Part shown: positions 46,633-58,065 of the stretch, piece by piece | Layout of the letters: each line of letters begins with the position of its first letter | Position numbering within the stretch: the first letter of the stretch is position 1 | Origin: Neocallimastix lanati (nom. inval.) | Lineage: Eukaryota; Neocallimastigomycota; Neocallimastigomycetes; Neocallimastigales; Neocallimastigaceae | NCBI GenBank assembly: GCA_016946835.1 | Contig: JACVTC010000044.1 | Coordinates: 529,501 to 593,500, forward strand | Reading direction: 5' to 3' | DNA: 64,000 nt | Program-made: the position numbers and the translations under genes | The notes under the pieces: model-generated | The model's database searches: none | Told to the model about the DNA's origin: nothing | The model's input: the letters and a program-made list of their open reading frames with translations, nothing else

Positions 46633-49600
46633 TTAATTAATTATTTTCGTTAATAAGGTATTTCTAAATTTGTCCATTAAAGAGTTATTTAAGTATTTTG
46701 TAAAACCATCAGCAAGGTTGTCCTTTGATTTTATGTATTTTAATTTTATAATTTTCTTATTTACTAAATCCCTAATATGATGATACCTAATGTCAATGCG
46801 TTTTGATTTCGGATTTATTGATTGATTTTCACTATTATATATTGTTGCTTTATTGTCTACAAAAATTGTTATTTCTTTGATATTTATGTTTAATTCGTTT
46901 AATAAATTTTTGTACCATAATGAATGTTTTGCGCATTCACTTAAGCTATAATATTCAGCTTCTGTAGTTGAGGTGGAGACACAGTGCTGCAATTTGGAAT
47001 ACCAACTTGTTGGAGTGTCCCTCATTAACATGAGAAATCCAGAAGTTGATTTTCTTGTATTTGGATCGCCAGCAAAATCGGCATCTACAAATATTTTTAA
47101 ATTCATTCCCTTTTCTATTTTGATTCCATAATTTTTTGTATATTTGAGATATCTAAAAATTTTTAAAACATTCATCCAATCTTCTAAGTTGGGATCTGTT
47201 GATTTTCTTGAAGCTCTGCTAACAGCAAAAAGAATATCAGGACGGGTACAGATAGCTAAATATAGTAAACTTCCTATTGCACTTCGGTATTTTGTTTAAT
47301 TGAATTTTTTGGTTCTTAGATTTGGATTTACTAATGGCATAAGATTTTTTACTGGTGTTAAGTTGTTAATATCGAATTTATTTAAAATGTCATTTATGTA
47401 TCTACCTTGATGTAAAATGTAACCATTTAAAGTTTTGGTAAATTTTATTCCAATTACAAATTCAACATCCCCAATATCCTTTATATTGAACATCCTTTGA
47501 ATAGATTGTTTTACTTTATTTATTTCTTGATTTGTTCCTGCAATGAGAATGTCATCAACGTATACTGAGAGAATACAAACTATTTCCTTCCCATTGTTTA
47601 ATTTAATATAAACACATGGCTCACTTTTTATTCTATTGAAACCTATTTTTATCAATTCTTCATTGAGTTTATCATTCCATTCTTTACCAGCTTGTTTTAA
47701 GCCGTAAAGAGCTTTGTGAAGTTCCCAAAAAGATTTTCCGTAAGATGGATGACCCTCTGGTGCTTTCATGTATATATGCTCATTTAATGGTGCATTTAAA
47801 TAAGCTGAATTGATGTCTATTTGAACAATATTGAAATTTTTCTGAACCGCGATAACTGTAATGATTCGAACTGTATCCTGTTTTAGTGTTGGTGCAAATG
47901 TTTCTTTGTAGTCGATACCGTACTGTTGAGTGTATCCTTTTGCAACTAATCTTGCCTTTCTTTTAATAACATTTCCGTTTGCATCTCTTTTATACTTAAA
48001 TACCCATCGTGATGATATTACGTTGGATCCTGATGGTACTGTTTTAACAATTTTATAAACATCAAGATTTTTCATGATTTCTAATTCTTTCTTGATTGCG
48101 TTTAGCCATTCTATTTTATCTTTAAATTTGAGTATATCCTTGAAGTTATATGGTTCAATTAATGTATTTTCATTAATTTTCATGTCTGATTCATCTGTGT
48201 TGTTTATTTTTTTTCTTTTATTTGAATTAATTGTAAAATTGTTTAAATTCCTTTTTGAATTTTTAGGATGTTGATAGTTTTGATTTTTCTCTTTATTTGT
48301 GTTATATTTATTATTAATGTTGTTAATTTCTTGTTGGTTTTCTGTTGATATTTTGTTGTTATCATTTTCAGTCGTATTTTTAATTTCATTATTAATATTG
48401 ATTGAATTATTATTGAAATTGTGATCATTTGAATTTAACAATTCCTGATTGAAAGTATTGTTACTATTATTGATTGTATTATTTTCAATAGTATTTTTGT
48501 TATTTTCATTATTATTATTTTGATTACTGTTATTAATGATAATTTTTTCATTATTATTTTGATAATTGGGATAATATTTACGACTAATTCTATTTGTTAT
48601 AGAAGATTTATTTTTGGATTGATTTTTAATATTTTTATTCTGGTTAATATTTCTATTCTGGTTAAAATTTGTTGTAGCATTTCTTTCATTGATAATATCT
48701 GTTATTTTATTATTATAATCATCAATTTCATTACGGTATCTAAGTCGGTTTAGACAATTGCTCTCCCTGAATTTGTTATTGGAATGAATACGATTTAAAA
48801 AGGAATTTCCTGGTTCATTTTCCATAAATTCTACAGTGCGAGATTGGATGATTTTATTATTGATAACATCAAGAATTTTGTAAGTGGAAGGATGATCGCA
48901 ATATCCAAGAAAAATACCAGGATGTGAATTATTGTCAAATTTTGATCTTAGTTCCTTTGGCACAAAGAAATAGACTCTACATCCGAATACTCTAAATGTA
49001 TTGTAATCTACAGGCTTATTATAAAATACTTCAAATGGAATTTTGTTTTGAATGCCTTGATGGGGAAGTCGATTATGAATATAGTTTGCAGTATCAACAG
49101 CAAACTCCCAAAAATCATGACTGAGTTTAGCGTCGTTAAGAAGTGATTTTGAAGAAGCAATGAGTATACCATTAAATCTTTCAGCCCTTCCATTTTGAGA
49201 AGGGTTATAAGGAACTGAAAACTGATGATGGATTCCATTTTCTTCACAGAAAATTTGAAATTTACTATTTTGAAATTCCTTCCCATTATCAGACCGAATT
49301 GCTTTGATATTTATATTTAATGAATTATAAATTTTATTATACCAAATGATAAATTTGTTAAATACATCATTTTTATTTTCAGTGAAGATGACCCATCCAT
49401 ATCTAGAGTAGTCATCTAAAATTGTAAGGAAATACTTATTGTTATTTATTGAAGGATTAACAGGTCCTACAAGAACTAGATGTATTAATTCTAAAATTTG
49501 TTTAGTCTTATTGGTAGATGGTTTAAATGACTTATTTTTTAATTTGGAATTAATACATACTGGGCATTTTAATTTTAGATTGATATTACTTAATTTATTT

Positions 49601-50002
49601 TTTATTTTAGAAATATCATAATGACCTGGGCGTCTATGCCAAAGGTCTATTACTTGTTGGTTATTTGATTCTGTATAATTGATTTCGTTATGTTTTGTTG
49701 AATTTAAATTTGTTTGGTGTTTGGAAGTGAAAATTTGATATGTATTTTTATCATTAGATAAAGATTTATAAATTCTATTTCCATTATTATCATAAATTAA
49801 TGCTTGTGGGGAGTTGTCATAATTATTGAATATTACTTTATAATTTTGAGAAATTAATTGATTGATTGAAATTAAGTTTCTCTTAATATATCTTGAATAA
49901 TAAACATTTTTTAAAATGAATTTGTTGTTGTTAATGAATCCTACAAAATCGCCACTAAATTCAGATAATACTTCTTTACCATTCGCTAGTAAAATTTTTG
50001 TT
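46633..50002 (-). pseudogene. pol: Copia pol: integrase, RT and RNase H, with three lesions
   Basis: From right to left the open frame encodes the end of protease, then integrase (HRRPGH...CPVC finger near 49570-49640; core with DDYSRYGWV, IRSDNGKEF and SQNGRAERFN), an Asn-rich spacer, RT (QIDINSAYLNAPL, LYGLKQAGKEW, YVDD near 47560) and RNase H (FVDADFAGDPNTRKSTSG, TEAEYYSLSECAKHSLW, LADGFTKYLNNS). Lesions: a one-base frame change in a 7-T run at 50008-50014 separates it from gag/protease; TAA at 47296-47298 cuts the frame between RT and RNase H; and the first catalytic Asp of integrase is Val (codon 49474-49476, LIHLVLVGP). Both frame fragments around the TAA are in the same phase. It needs a helper element to move. 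Confidence 0.88.
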
Positions 50003-51232
50003 TTACATTTTTTTAATGTTAGTAAGAAATTTTATGTCATTAATAGTACTGATTGATGCACCTGAATCTAAAATCCAAACTATGAAGTTATTATTATGTA
50101 TATTACTATTTTCGTGATTTTTATTATTTATTCTTTCTAAACAATTAATTTCGATTGCATTGTCAGAGTTATAATCTTTAGAAAAATCTTCTAAGTAATC
50201 GTCTTTATAGTTGTTATAATTGCTTATTGAATATAAATGCTTGTTATTAAATTTACTTTTATTATATTTTTTGTTCAATTTTCTTCGAATTTTCATTGAT
50301 TTATTTTCATTGTTTTGATTCAAGAGCTTATTTCTTTTATATTTATAACATTCCTTTTTGTAGTGGCCGTATTTTCCACATAAGAAACATTTTCCATTTT
50401 TTCTTCCTCTTATTTTTAAATGCTTATTATTTTTTTTATTTTTGTTTTCAGTTTGTAAATTAAAAATATTTTTTGCGTTTTCTTCTTGAAGTTTTCTTTC
50501 CTTGATGTTTGAGAAAAGAATATCTGGTATTATTCTTTTTACGTAATTGCAACATTCTATCCATTCATTATTGTACTGGAAAACATTTATCCACCTTAGA
50601 TTTTCAGGTAAGGCTCTATTCAGAATCCCTACCTTTACACTATCACTCATGTCTGTATCGATGATTTCCAATTCATCGATCATATTTTGAAGTATTGCAA
50701 GGAAGATATGTATGTCATCATCTGTGGTAAATTTCAATCTGTTTAATTTATTTCGTAATAGCATTTTTTGATGCTCTTCTCCTAAAGTAAAGGAATCTTG
50801 AAGGAAGTTCCACATTTCGAAGGCGGTCTTACTATGGCTTTTTATTATTTCTTTCGTTTTCTTTCCCAGGCTATTATTAATTATCCATTTGACCATGATG
50901 TCATTCTTGATATCTGTTTGGGTTGTCCCAATATCGTAAACAAGAGAATTATTAAATTTATCTTTAATGTACTTATCTAAATCTTCTTTAATATCCTTCT
51001 TTCTCGATTTTTTTACTTTTGGTAAACTAACGTATTCATCTAGATTATTGATGATTAAGAGGTCCAATACGTTAGTTTTCCAATCTTGGAAGTTTTCAAC
51101 CGTTAATTCGGTAACATGATTGAAATTCTCGGAGTAATTGAAAGAGATTCCTTTAGCGAAGAAATTACTTTCTGATTCGGGAATTTCGATGATTTGGTTT
51201 CTGGAGTTACTTCTTGAATTGTTTCTGCTCAT
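50003..51232 (-). CDS. gag: Copia Gag with start of protease (409 aa)
   Basis: Starts at ATG 51232. Residues ~30-250 form a UBN2-type copia Gag (NFQDWKTNVLDLLI, AFEMWNFLQDSF, DDIHIFLAILQNMIDELEII). A CCHC zinc knuckle lies at ~279-292 (CFLCGKYGHYKKEC), followed by a Lys/Asn-rich stretch. The protease active site DSGAS lies at ~387-391. The frame stops at 50003-50005, just past it, because of a one-base change in a run of seven T (plus strand). In most copia elements gag and pol share one frame, so this break inside protease is read as damage rather than a natural gene end. Confidence 0.85.
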   Translation of the reverse strand: MSRNNSRSNSRNQIIEIPESESNFFAKGISFNYSENFNHVTELTVENFQDWKTNVLDLLIINNLDEYVSLPKVKKSRKKDIKEDLDKYIKDKFNNSLVYDIGTTQTDIKNDIMVKWIINNSLGKKTKEIIKSHSKTAFEMWNFLQDSFTLGEEHQKMLLRNKLNRLKFTTDDDIHIFLAILQNMIDELEIIDTDMSDSVKVGILNRALPENLRWINVFQYNNEWIECCNYVKRIIPDILFSNIKERKLQEENAKNIFNLQTENKNKKNNKHLKIRGRKNGKCFLCGKYGHYKKECYKYKRNKLLNQNNENKSMKIRRKLNKKYNKSKFNNKHLYSISNYNNYKDDYLEDFSKDYNSDNAIEINCLERINNKNHENSNIHNNNFIVWILDSGASISTINDIKFLTNIKKM

Positions 51233-52528
51233 TTTCTATTTTTTTTTATTTTTACCTTCTTGTTTTAATTAAAAGTATTTATGTTTTATTATTTTCTTAA
51301 TTTATTTTTTATTGCTTTTCTTTAATTTGTCTTTTATATATTTTTTTATTTCTTTAGTTAGATTTTATTTTATTAAATTAAATAATGTAAATTGTAATTA
51401 ATTTTGATTGGTTCTATTTTTAGTGACAATTTATTATTAATCTATTTATATAGATTTTTTAATGATTAATATTTAAAAAATTTAATTTAAAGATATTAAT
51501 ATACATTTTTTTTTTTAATATTGAGGGAAGAATTAGTATAATTTATTATTACTGAGACCTATCATTTTGATTCTTTTATTAAATAATGTGAGTGTGATTA
51601 TGTTACTATTCCTTTTTTAATTAAGAATAAATTATTTTTATTAATGTTTATTACAAAGTATTGTATATATTTATATTACGAACAATAGTATAAAGAGATT
51701 AATTTATTTATATTAAGTGTATTTAAAAATTTTTGCTATTGTTGTGAAAATGATTATATCATTAATTGATCATATTTAATATATTATTGTAATTTCATTT
51801 TAATTAAAATCTTTATTTTAATTATTTATTATATAATTGAATTTTTTATTATATTTTTCCCAGCTTATATAGCATAGCTGACATGTCATGTTCTTTTATT
51901 CTCAGCTTATATAGCATAGCTGACATGTTATGTTCTTTTATTCTCAGCTTATATAGCATAGCTGACATGTTATGTTCTTTTATTCTCAGCTTATATAGCA
52001 TAGCTGACATGTTATGTTCTTTTATTCTCAGCTTATATAGCATAGCTGACATGTTATGTTCTTTTATTCTCAGCTTATATAGCATAGCTGACATGTTATG
52101 TTCTTTTATTCTCAGCTTATATAGCATAGCTGACATGTTATGTTCTTTTATTCTCAGCTTATATAGCATAGCTGACATGTTATGTTCTTTTATTCTCAGC
52201 TTATACAATATAGCTGATTTTTTGCTTCATTCTCAGCTTATATTCAATAGCTGATCTTTTATTTCATCCTCAGCTTATGTCTAATAGTTGACCTTTTGTT
52301 TATTTTCAAATTCAATTATATTGATATTGGACTTCTTTGTACAATTATTTTAAATATTAAAGATTCCACTTTTATTTTAGTTTTATAATTTATAAATATT
52401 TATATATATATATAAATAATTAAAAATTAATATTTAACAATAAATATATAAATTTCAAATTTATTTAATGTTAAATTTTTATTTTAAAAAAAAATACTTA
52501 GCTTTTATATGGATTAATCGGTTGAGAT
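51233..52528 (-). promoter_or_regulatory. Leader (5' UTR) of the copia element
   Basis: 1.3 kb between primer site and gag. The half nearest the LTR holds the 42-bp tandem array; the half nearest gag is plain A+T-rich sequence. Frames through the array on both strands exist only because 42 is divisible by 3. Confidence 0.7.
51861..52290. repeat. 42-bp tandem array in the copia leader
   Basis: Eight nearly identical units begin with CAGCTTATATAGCATAGCTG at 51861 and then every 42 bases up to 52155. Three degenerate units follow at 52197, 52234 and 52271. Each unit starts with a CAGCT...AGCTG inverted repeat, so the RNA would hold a series of small hairpins. Confidence 0.92.
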
Positions 52529-52542
52529 TGAGACTCTTAATC
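52529..52542 (-). other. Primer binding site: internal fragment of tRNA-Lys(CUU)
   Basis: The plus strand TGAGACTCTTAATC, directly against the LTR, equals the anticodon arm of eukaryotic tRNA-Lys(CUU). Similarity extends left into a D-arm-like ATCGGTTGAG. Priming from an internally cleaved tRNA is known for Drosophila copia, which uses a half initiator tRNA-Met; here the tRNA would be Lys. Confidence 0.7.
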
Positions 52543-52800
52543 TGTCAAAAATATTATGTTAAGAAACACTCAAATAAGTTATAATAAACACAATAATAAA
52601 TATATATGGATTAGTAGTTTTTAGAAAAATATTTTTTTATAACAGTATAAATTATTTTTATTCTCTTTTTGTATAAGATATTATTTTTTATAAAATAATA
52701 ATTCCATGATTTTTATACTTTTTATTTTGAATATTAATACAAGTAATTGGTCATTATTTATATTAAAGATAGATTAATTAAATTAATCATTATTTTGACA
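52543..52800 (-). repeat. 5' LTR of the copia element
   Basis: 258 bp direct copy of 46301-46559. Should carry the promoter for the minus-strand transcript. Confidence 0.92.
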
Positions 52801-54184
52801 AAAATTAATAAATATACTTTTTATCAGTATTTAATAATTTTATTTTTTTGCTAAATACTATTTATTTTAAATTTAATTATAAAATTTAAACTTTCCAATA
52901 TCAAAATCAACAAAAATTATTACTTTAATTTAATTATTAATTCCCTATTTACCTACTAATTATTTTCAATAATTTATTCTAAATTTTTTTTTTTTTTTAT
53001 TTTTATATTACCAATAATTTTATTAATAAAATTTCCAACTTTAATTTATAATCCAAATTTTTTTTTTATTTTTTTTTTTTTTTTTTTTTTTTTTTCTCAA
53101 TTTTCTAACTATTCTATTGGCTAAATTTTAAAAAAAATTTTTTTTTTTCAATTTTCTAACTATTCTTTTTGCTAAATTTTAAATTTTTTTTTTTTTTTTT
53201 CTACAACTTTATTATTTATCTAATACTTTTAATTATTATTTTCATATTACTTTTTTTATCTTCAAGTCCTGCATAGCTCGCCAAGATTTATGGTACAGAA
53301 TTGAAGAATATTTTAAAAAAAAATAATATATTCTAATAATTAAAATTTAATTTTTCACTAACAAAAATAAATATTATTTTACTATTCTAATATAAATAAC
53401 TTAAATAAATATTTTAATAAATTTTATCTCTAAATTATAACTAAATTACCTAACAAACTAAATATATTTAAAACTAACCAAAATTATTTTTATCCTTAAC
53501 TATAATAAAACACAGAAACAAAACTAATCAATTTAACTAGAGAATAATTTAATTTTATTTTACATAATTATCAAAATTAATAATATATTAAATTGAATAT
53601 TATAATATATTCAATAAGTTATATTGATAAAATATATTCAATAATTAAATTAATAAAATTTTCAATTACAATTTCAGAATTTAGAAAATTAAAAATTAAA
53701 AATTTTAAAATTTCAAATTTCAGACATTTAAAAATTTCACATTTCGAAATTTCAAAATTTAATAAAAATTATATATTCAACGATTTAATATTAATTTAAT
53801 ATTTTAATATATTTATTATTTACTATATTTTTAAAATTTTCAAAATTTTCATAGTTAATCGTAAAAATTGAAATGTTAATTTCAATTAAATTTCAAAATT
53901 ACAATTTCAAAATTTTACAAAGAAATGTATATTAAAAATGGTACCAACACATTTCAAAATATTGAATTTTATAACAAAATTTTAATTTTAACAAATTTTG
54001 ACCAATTTCAAATTTTATGAAATTGTCACTCAAAAGGTCTTCTCCAAAAGATTCAAGTGACCTTTTAATTCCTTATTTACTTTAAAAAATTAAAAATTTT
54101 TTCTTTAATATCTTAAAAAATTTTTTTAACAATGTTACATAAACCGTCGGGAATCCGATTTTTGTGGAAGGGCATTGTTAAGAT
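52801..54184. other. Gene-free stretch
   Basis: A+T-rich, with several long T runs (near 52988, 53060-53093, 53140, 53188) and AATTTCAAAATTT-type low complexity at 53650-54010. No coding signal. Confidence 0.4.
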
Positions 54185-54339
54185 AATAACTGAATTTCAA
54201 TTTCAATTTTAATTTCAATAATTCAGTTATTTAAATTTCAATATTAATGAATAATAATATATAATAAATATTATTAAATTAACTTTATTAAAATATTTAG
54301 GAATTAGTCTAGGCCAACTAATTACTAAATATTATTAAC
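54185..54339. repeat. Repeat family A, second copy, left part
   Basis: Matches 44640-44786. It ends in ATTATTAAC (54331-54339), the left target duplication of the MULE; the family continues at 58066. Confidence 0.85.
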
Positions 54340-54539
54340 GAATGTGGTTCATTTCGCCAATTTTTAAAATACAAATTTTCAATACGCCATTTATTTTTAA
54401 TGGCTTGTAAAATTTTTTGTTAACGCCATAAAAAATTATAATACAATTAATTTTAAAATAAATAAATGTATAAATTAATAAATAAATAGATAAATAAATA
54501 AAAAAATAATAATAAAAATATATAAAATAAAATAAAATA

Positions 54540-55580
54540 AAATAAAATAAATAGTAGAATATGAATATAAAGTACATATTTAAAATAAAATAAAATAAAA
54601 TAAAATAAAATAAAATAAAATAAAATAAATAGTAGAATATTAAAAATAAAGTACAGATTGAATAAAATAAAATAAATAGTAGAATATTAAAAATAAAGTA
54701 CAGATTGAATAAAATAAAATAAAATAAAATAAAATAAAATAAAATAAAATAAAATAAAATAAAATAAAATAAAATAAAATAAAATAAAATAAAATAAAAT
54801 AAAATAAAATAAAATAAAATAAAATAAATAGTAGAATATTAAAAATAAAGTACAGATTGAATAAAATAAAATAAATAGTAGAATATTAAAAATAAAGTAC
54901 AGATTGAACAAAATAAAATAAAATAAAATAAAATAAAATAAAATAAAATTAAATAAAATAAAATAAAATAAATAGTAGAATATTAAAAATAAAGTACAGA
55001 TTGAATAAAATAAAATAAATAGTAGAATATTAAAAATAAAGTACAGATTGAATAAAATAAAATAAATAGTAGAATATTAAAAATAAAGTACAGATTGAAT
55101 AAAATAAAATAAAATAAAATAAAATAAAATAGATAGTAGAATATTAAAAATAAAGTACAGATTGAATAAAATAAAATAAAATAAAATAAAATAAAATAGA
55201 TAGTAGAATATTAAATATAAAGTACAGATTGAATAAAATAAAATAAAATAAAATAAAATAAAATAAATAGTAGAATATTAAAAATAAAGTACAGATTGAA
55301 TAAAATAAAATAAAATAAAATAAAATAAAATAAAATAAAATAAAATAAAATAAAATAAAATAAAATAAAATAAAATAAAATAGATAGTAGAATATTAAAA
55401 ATAAAGTACAGATTGAATAAAATAAAATAAAATAAAATAAAATAAAATAGATAGTAGAATATTAAATATAAAGTACAGATTGAATAAAATAAAATAAAAT
55501 AAAATAAAATAAATAGTAGAATATTAAAAATAAAGTACAGATTGAATAAAATAAAATAAAATAAAATAAAATAAAATAAA
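54540..55580. repeat. AAAAT/spacer satellite inside the MULE
   Basis: Tracts of (ATAAA)n alternate with a conserved unit, TAGTAGAATATTAAAAATAA followed by AGTACAGATTGAATAAAATA, present more than a dozen times with varying tract length. The same unit in opposite orientation occurs at 12770-13671. Confidence 0.9.
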
Positions 55581-56032
55581 TATCTATTATTAATTTTTAT
55601 TAAAGAATATTAAAGATCAATGTTTTCGAAATGAAAATTTTTTACATTTTTATTATATTCAATTAATGATGTAGTTTAATATTATTGATAGTTAATAATC
55701 TCATTAAATATAAATGATTTTTTGCTTTCTAACATATATAATTAAATAAAACATTTTATTTTTAAAAATAAATTGTCTTTAATATTCTTTAATAAAAATA
55801 AATAATATATATTTATTTTATTATATATACTTGTACTTTTATAATATTACATTTAATTTTTATTTTATTTTATATACTTGTACTTATATTATTACATTCT
55901 TTATTTATTTATTTATTTATTTTACAAATAATTGAAAAACTAATTTTTCAAAATTAATATTAAGAATAATATTGGATAATTAATATAATAATTATAATTA
56001 TATAATTAAAAAATATTTATAAAAATATAGAA

Positions 56033-57457
56033 ATGGAAGAAAATTTAATTATTGATATAAGTGAATCCAACAAAGGAAAAGAACAAATTATTATTAATAA
56101 AAAATATAAATTTAATTTTTCATATAAAAGAAAAGATAATTCCAAAGTGTATAAATGTACACAATATAAAAAAATAAATAAATGCAAATCTTTTATTATT
56201 TTAAATGATAAGAAAGAAATTTTAAAGTATAATAGTTCACATAATCATCCTGAAAATGAATACGATGTATCCCTATCTATAATGAAACATAAAATTAAAG
56301 ATGGAATTGAAAAAAGTTCAATTCCTTTTGGTATAAAAATAAAACCCCTATATAATAAAATTTCTAAAGAAATGGGACTTATATGTCCAGAATATAATTC
56401 AATTAAATCCCAAATATCAAGAAATTTAAATAAAAAACTACCATCCAATGTAACAACATTTGCTGAAATTCCAAGTGAATCTGAATATTATAAAACAAAG
56501 CGAGGTGAAAATTTTATGATATTCAAAAATTCTAATTTAATAATTTTTCAATCCCCTTTTCAAGCAAAATTATTTAGGGAATATAATAATGATATATTTG
56601 TTGATGGTACATTTTTTATTGCCCCTAAATTTAGTTATCAAGTATTTATTACAAGAACTTATGCTAAAGAATTAGATAGTTTTTACACTACTTCTTTTGC
56701 AATATTAAAAAATAAAGAACAAGAAACATATAAAATGTTATTTGAAAAATTGAAAAAAAATGCTAATGCATGTAACAATAATATTAGAATTGAACCAAAA
56801 AATTTGCATTGTGATTTTGAAAGGGCCATATCTAAAGCAGCAAAAACAATATTTCCTAATACAAATATTAAATATTGCATTTGGCATTATAAAAAATCAC
56901 TAGAAATTAAAAAAAATAAATTATGCTATAATGAAGTAAAAAATAATAATAATATATTTATTTATTATAAAGCTATTTCAAATTTACTATTTATAAATCC
57001 TGAATATATATTTGATATTTATGTTATAATTAAAATTAAATCCATTAAAAATAATTATTGTCAATTTTTAAAATTTTTAGAATATTTTTATAAAACATAT
57101 TTAATTGATTATGATATGAAAATTTGGAATTATTATAATAATATAGAACATATAACAAACAATGCCTCAGAATCACTCAATAATTATTTAAATAATTTAT
57201 TTCCAACAAAACCATCTTTTTATGAATTAATAGATAAATTAAATGAACTTGAACATTTATCATATTATGATTATCAAAGAAAAATAAGAGGAATTTGGAA
57301 AATAAAAAAAAGAGCAATAAATAAAGCTAATGAAATCAGTGTCTTAATTGAACGCTTCAAAAGTATTGAAGCCAAGTTAATTGATGCTAAATGTGATAGA
57401 AATAATATTATTAATTTGTGGTTTGATTGTTTAACTAATTTAAATAATATAATATAA
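56033..57457 (+). CDS. MULE transposase with FLYWCH-type zinc finger (474 aa)
   Basis: Residues ~26-77 form a FLYWCH-type zinc finger (YKCTQY...CKSF...HNHP), the usual DNA-binding module of this transposase group. The catalytic core follows with all three acidic residues: Asp191 in VDGTF, Asp261 in LHCDFERA and Glu380 in NNASESLNN. A conserved CIWHYKKSL (Cx2H) lies after the second Asp. The frame is intact from ATG 56033 and no intron is needed. It would cut the element at the terminal repeats and reinsert it with a 9-bp duplication. It lies centrally in a complete element, so this copy may be autonomous. Very Asn/Ile/Lys-rich, like other genes here. Confidence 0.92.
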   Translation: MEENLIIDISESNKGKEQIIINKKYKFNFSYKRKDNSKVYKCTQYKKINKCKSFIILNDKKEILKYNSSHNHPENEYDVSLSIMKHKIKDGIEKSSIPFGIKIKPLYNKISKEMGLICPEYNSIKSQISRNLNKKLPSNVTTFAEIPSESEYYKTKRGENFMIFKNSNLIIFQSPFQAKLFREYNNDIFVDGTFFIAPKFSYQVFITRTYAKELDSFYTTSFAILKNKEQETYKMLFEKLKKNANACNNNIRIEPKNLHCDFERAISKAAKTIFPNTNIKYCIWHYKKSLEIKKNKLCYNEVKNNNNIFIYYKAISNLLFINPEYIFDIYVIIKIKSIKNNYCQFLKFLEYFYKTYLIDYDMKIWNYYNNIEHITNNASESLNNYLNNLFPTKPSFYELIDKLNELEHLSYYDYQRKIRGIWKIKKRAINKANEISVLIERFKSIEAKLIDAKCDRNNIINLWFDCLTNLNNII

Positions 57458-58065
57458 ATATTACTTTATAATAAATAATTAAGAAATGAGGAATAACCAA
57501 ATGAAATAATCAGAATTCTGTCATTCAATAATTTAATTTATAAAGTATATTAAATTTTATACAGTTTTAATAAATATTCAAATACAATGTATAATTTATA
57601 GTTTTATCATTATAATTATTATTTCGTTTAATAATTTTTAAAAAAAAGAATTATTATTAATAAAATTTATATTTTTAATAACATTTGTAATTTTATATAA
57701 TTTTTTTATTAATAAAATTTAAATAAAAAAATTATTATTATTAGTTTTATATTTTTAATAACATTTAAGTAAAAGAATTATTATTAATAACATTTATATT
57801 TTTATGTGTTTTTTTTATTAATAACATTTAAGTAAAATAATTAATAATATTTATATTTTTTAATAACATTTAAATAAAAGAATTAAAATCATAAAATCTA
57901 ACCATTATATGATTTATTTAATTATTCACTTAATAATTAATTTAAAAATTGAAATAACAAAATAATACAATAAAATAATATTATGTAGTATAATATAGCT
58001 ATAGCCACAAATTTATATATATCACGTGAAAAAAATTGGCGTAATGCAACTTCCCCATTATTAAC

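Larger units (their letters stand above)
46301..52800 (-). mobile_element. Ty1/copia LTR retrotransposon, structurally complete but with pol lesions
   Basis: 6.5 kb, reading right to left: 5' LTR (52543-52800), primer site (52529-52542), 1.3 kb leader with a 42-bp tandem array, gag (51232-50003), pol (about 50000-46633), polypurine tract (complement of 46560-46566) and 3' LTR (46301-46559). LTRs start and end TGTCA/TGACA and differ at only about four positions. The domain order protease-integrase-RT-RNase H marks it as Ty1/copia. No matching target duplication is present (ATTAT on the left, AAAAT on the right); the left flank is a heptanucleotide satellite that may have erased it. A frameshift, a stop and an integrase substitution make it non-autonomous. 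Confidence 0.92.
54340..58056 (+). mobile_element. Complete Mutator-like (MULE) DNA transposon
   Basis: 3.7 kb with terminal inverted repeats: left GAATGTGGTTCATTTCGCCA followed by ATTTTT; right, read in reverse, GGGGAAGTTGCATTACGCCA followed by ATTTTTTT. The flanks ATTATTAAC at 54331-54339 and 58057-58065 are an exact 9-bp target duplication, the hallmark length for MULEs. The left third is a satellite (54540-55580), the middle holds an intact transposase gene (56033-57457), and the right end has ~60-bp imperfect repeats. CGCCA is repeated just inside the left end (54359, 54383, 54423), possibly as transposase-binding sites. Confidence 0.93.

Noticed and set aside
49008-49286. A 92-residue frame on the minus strand at 49.1 kb
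   Set aside because: It is out of phase with the integrase frame, which is open through this region and carries the catalytic motifs.
51849-52254. Frames with a perfect 14-residue repeat on both strands
   Set aside because: 42-bp tandem units keep any frame open on both strands. They lie in the copia leader and have no start context or conserved domain.
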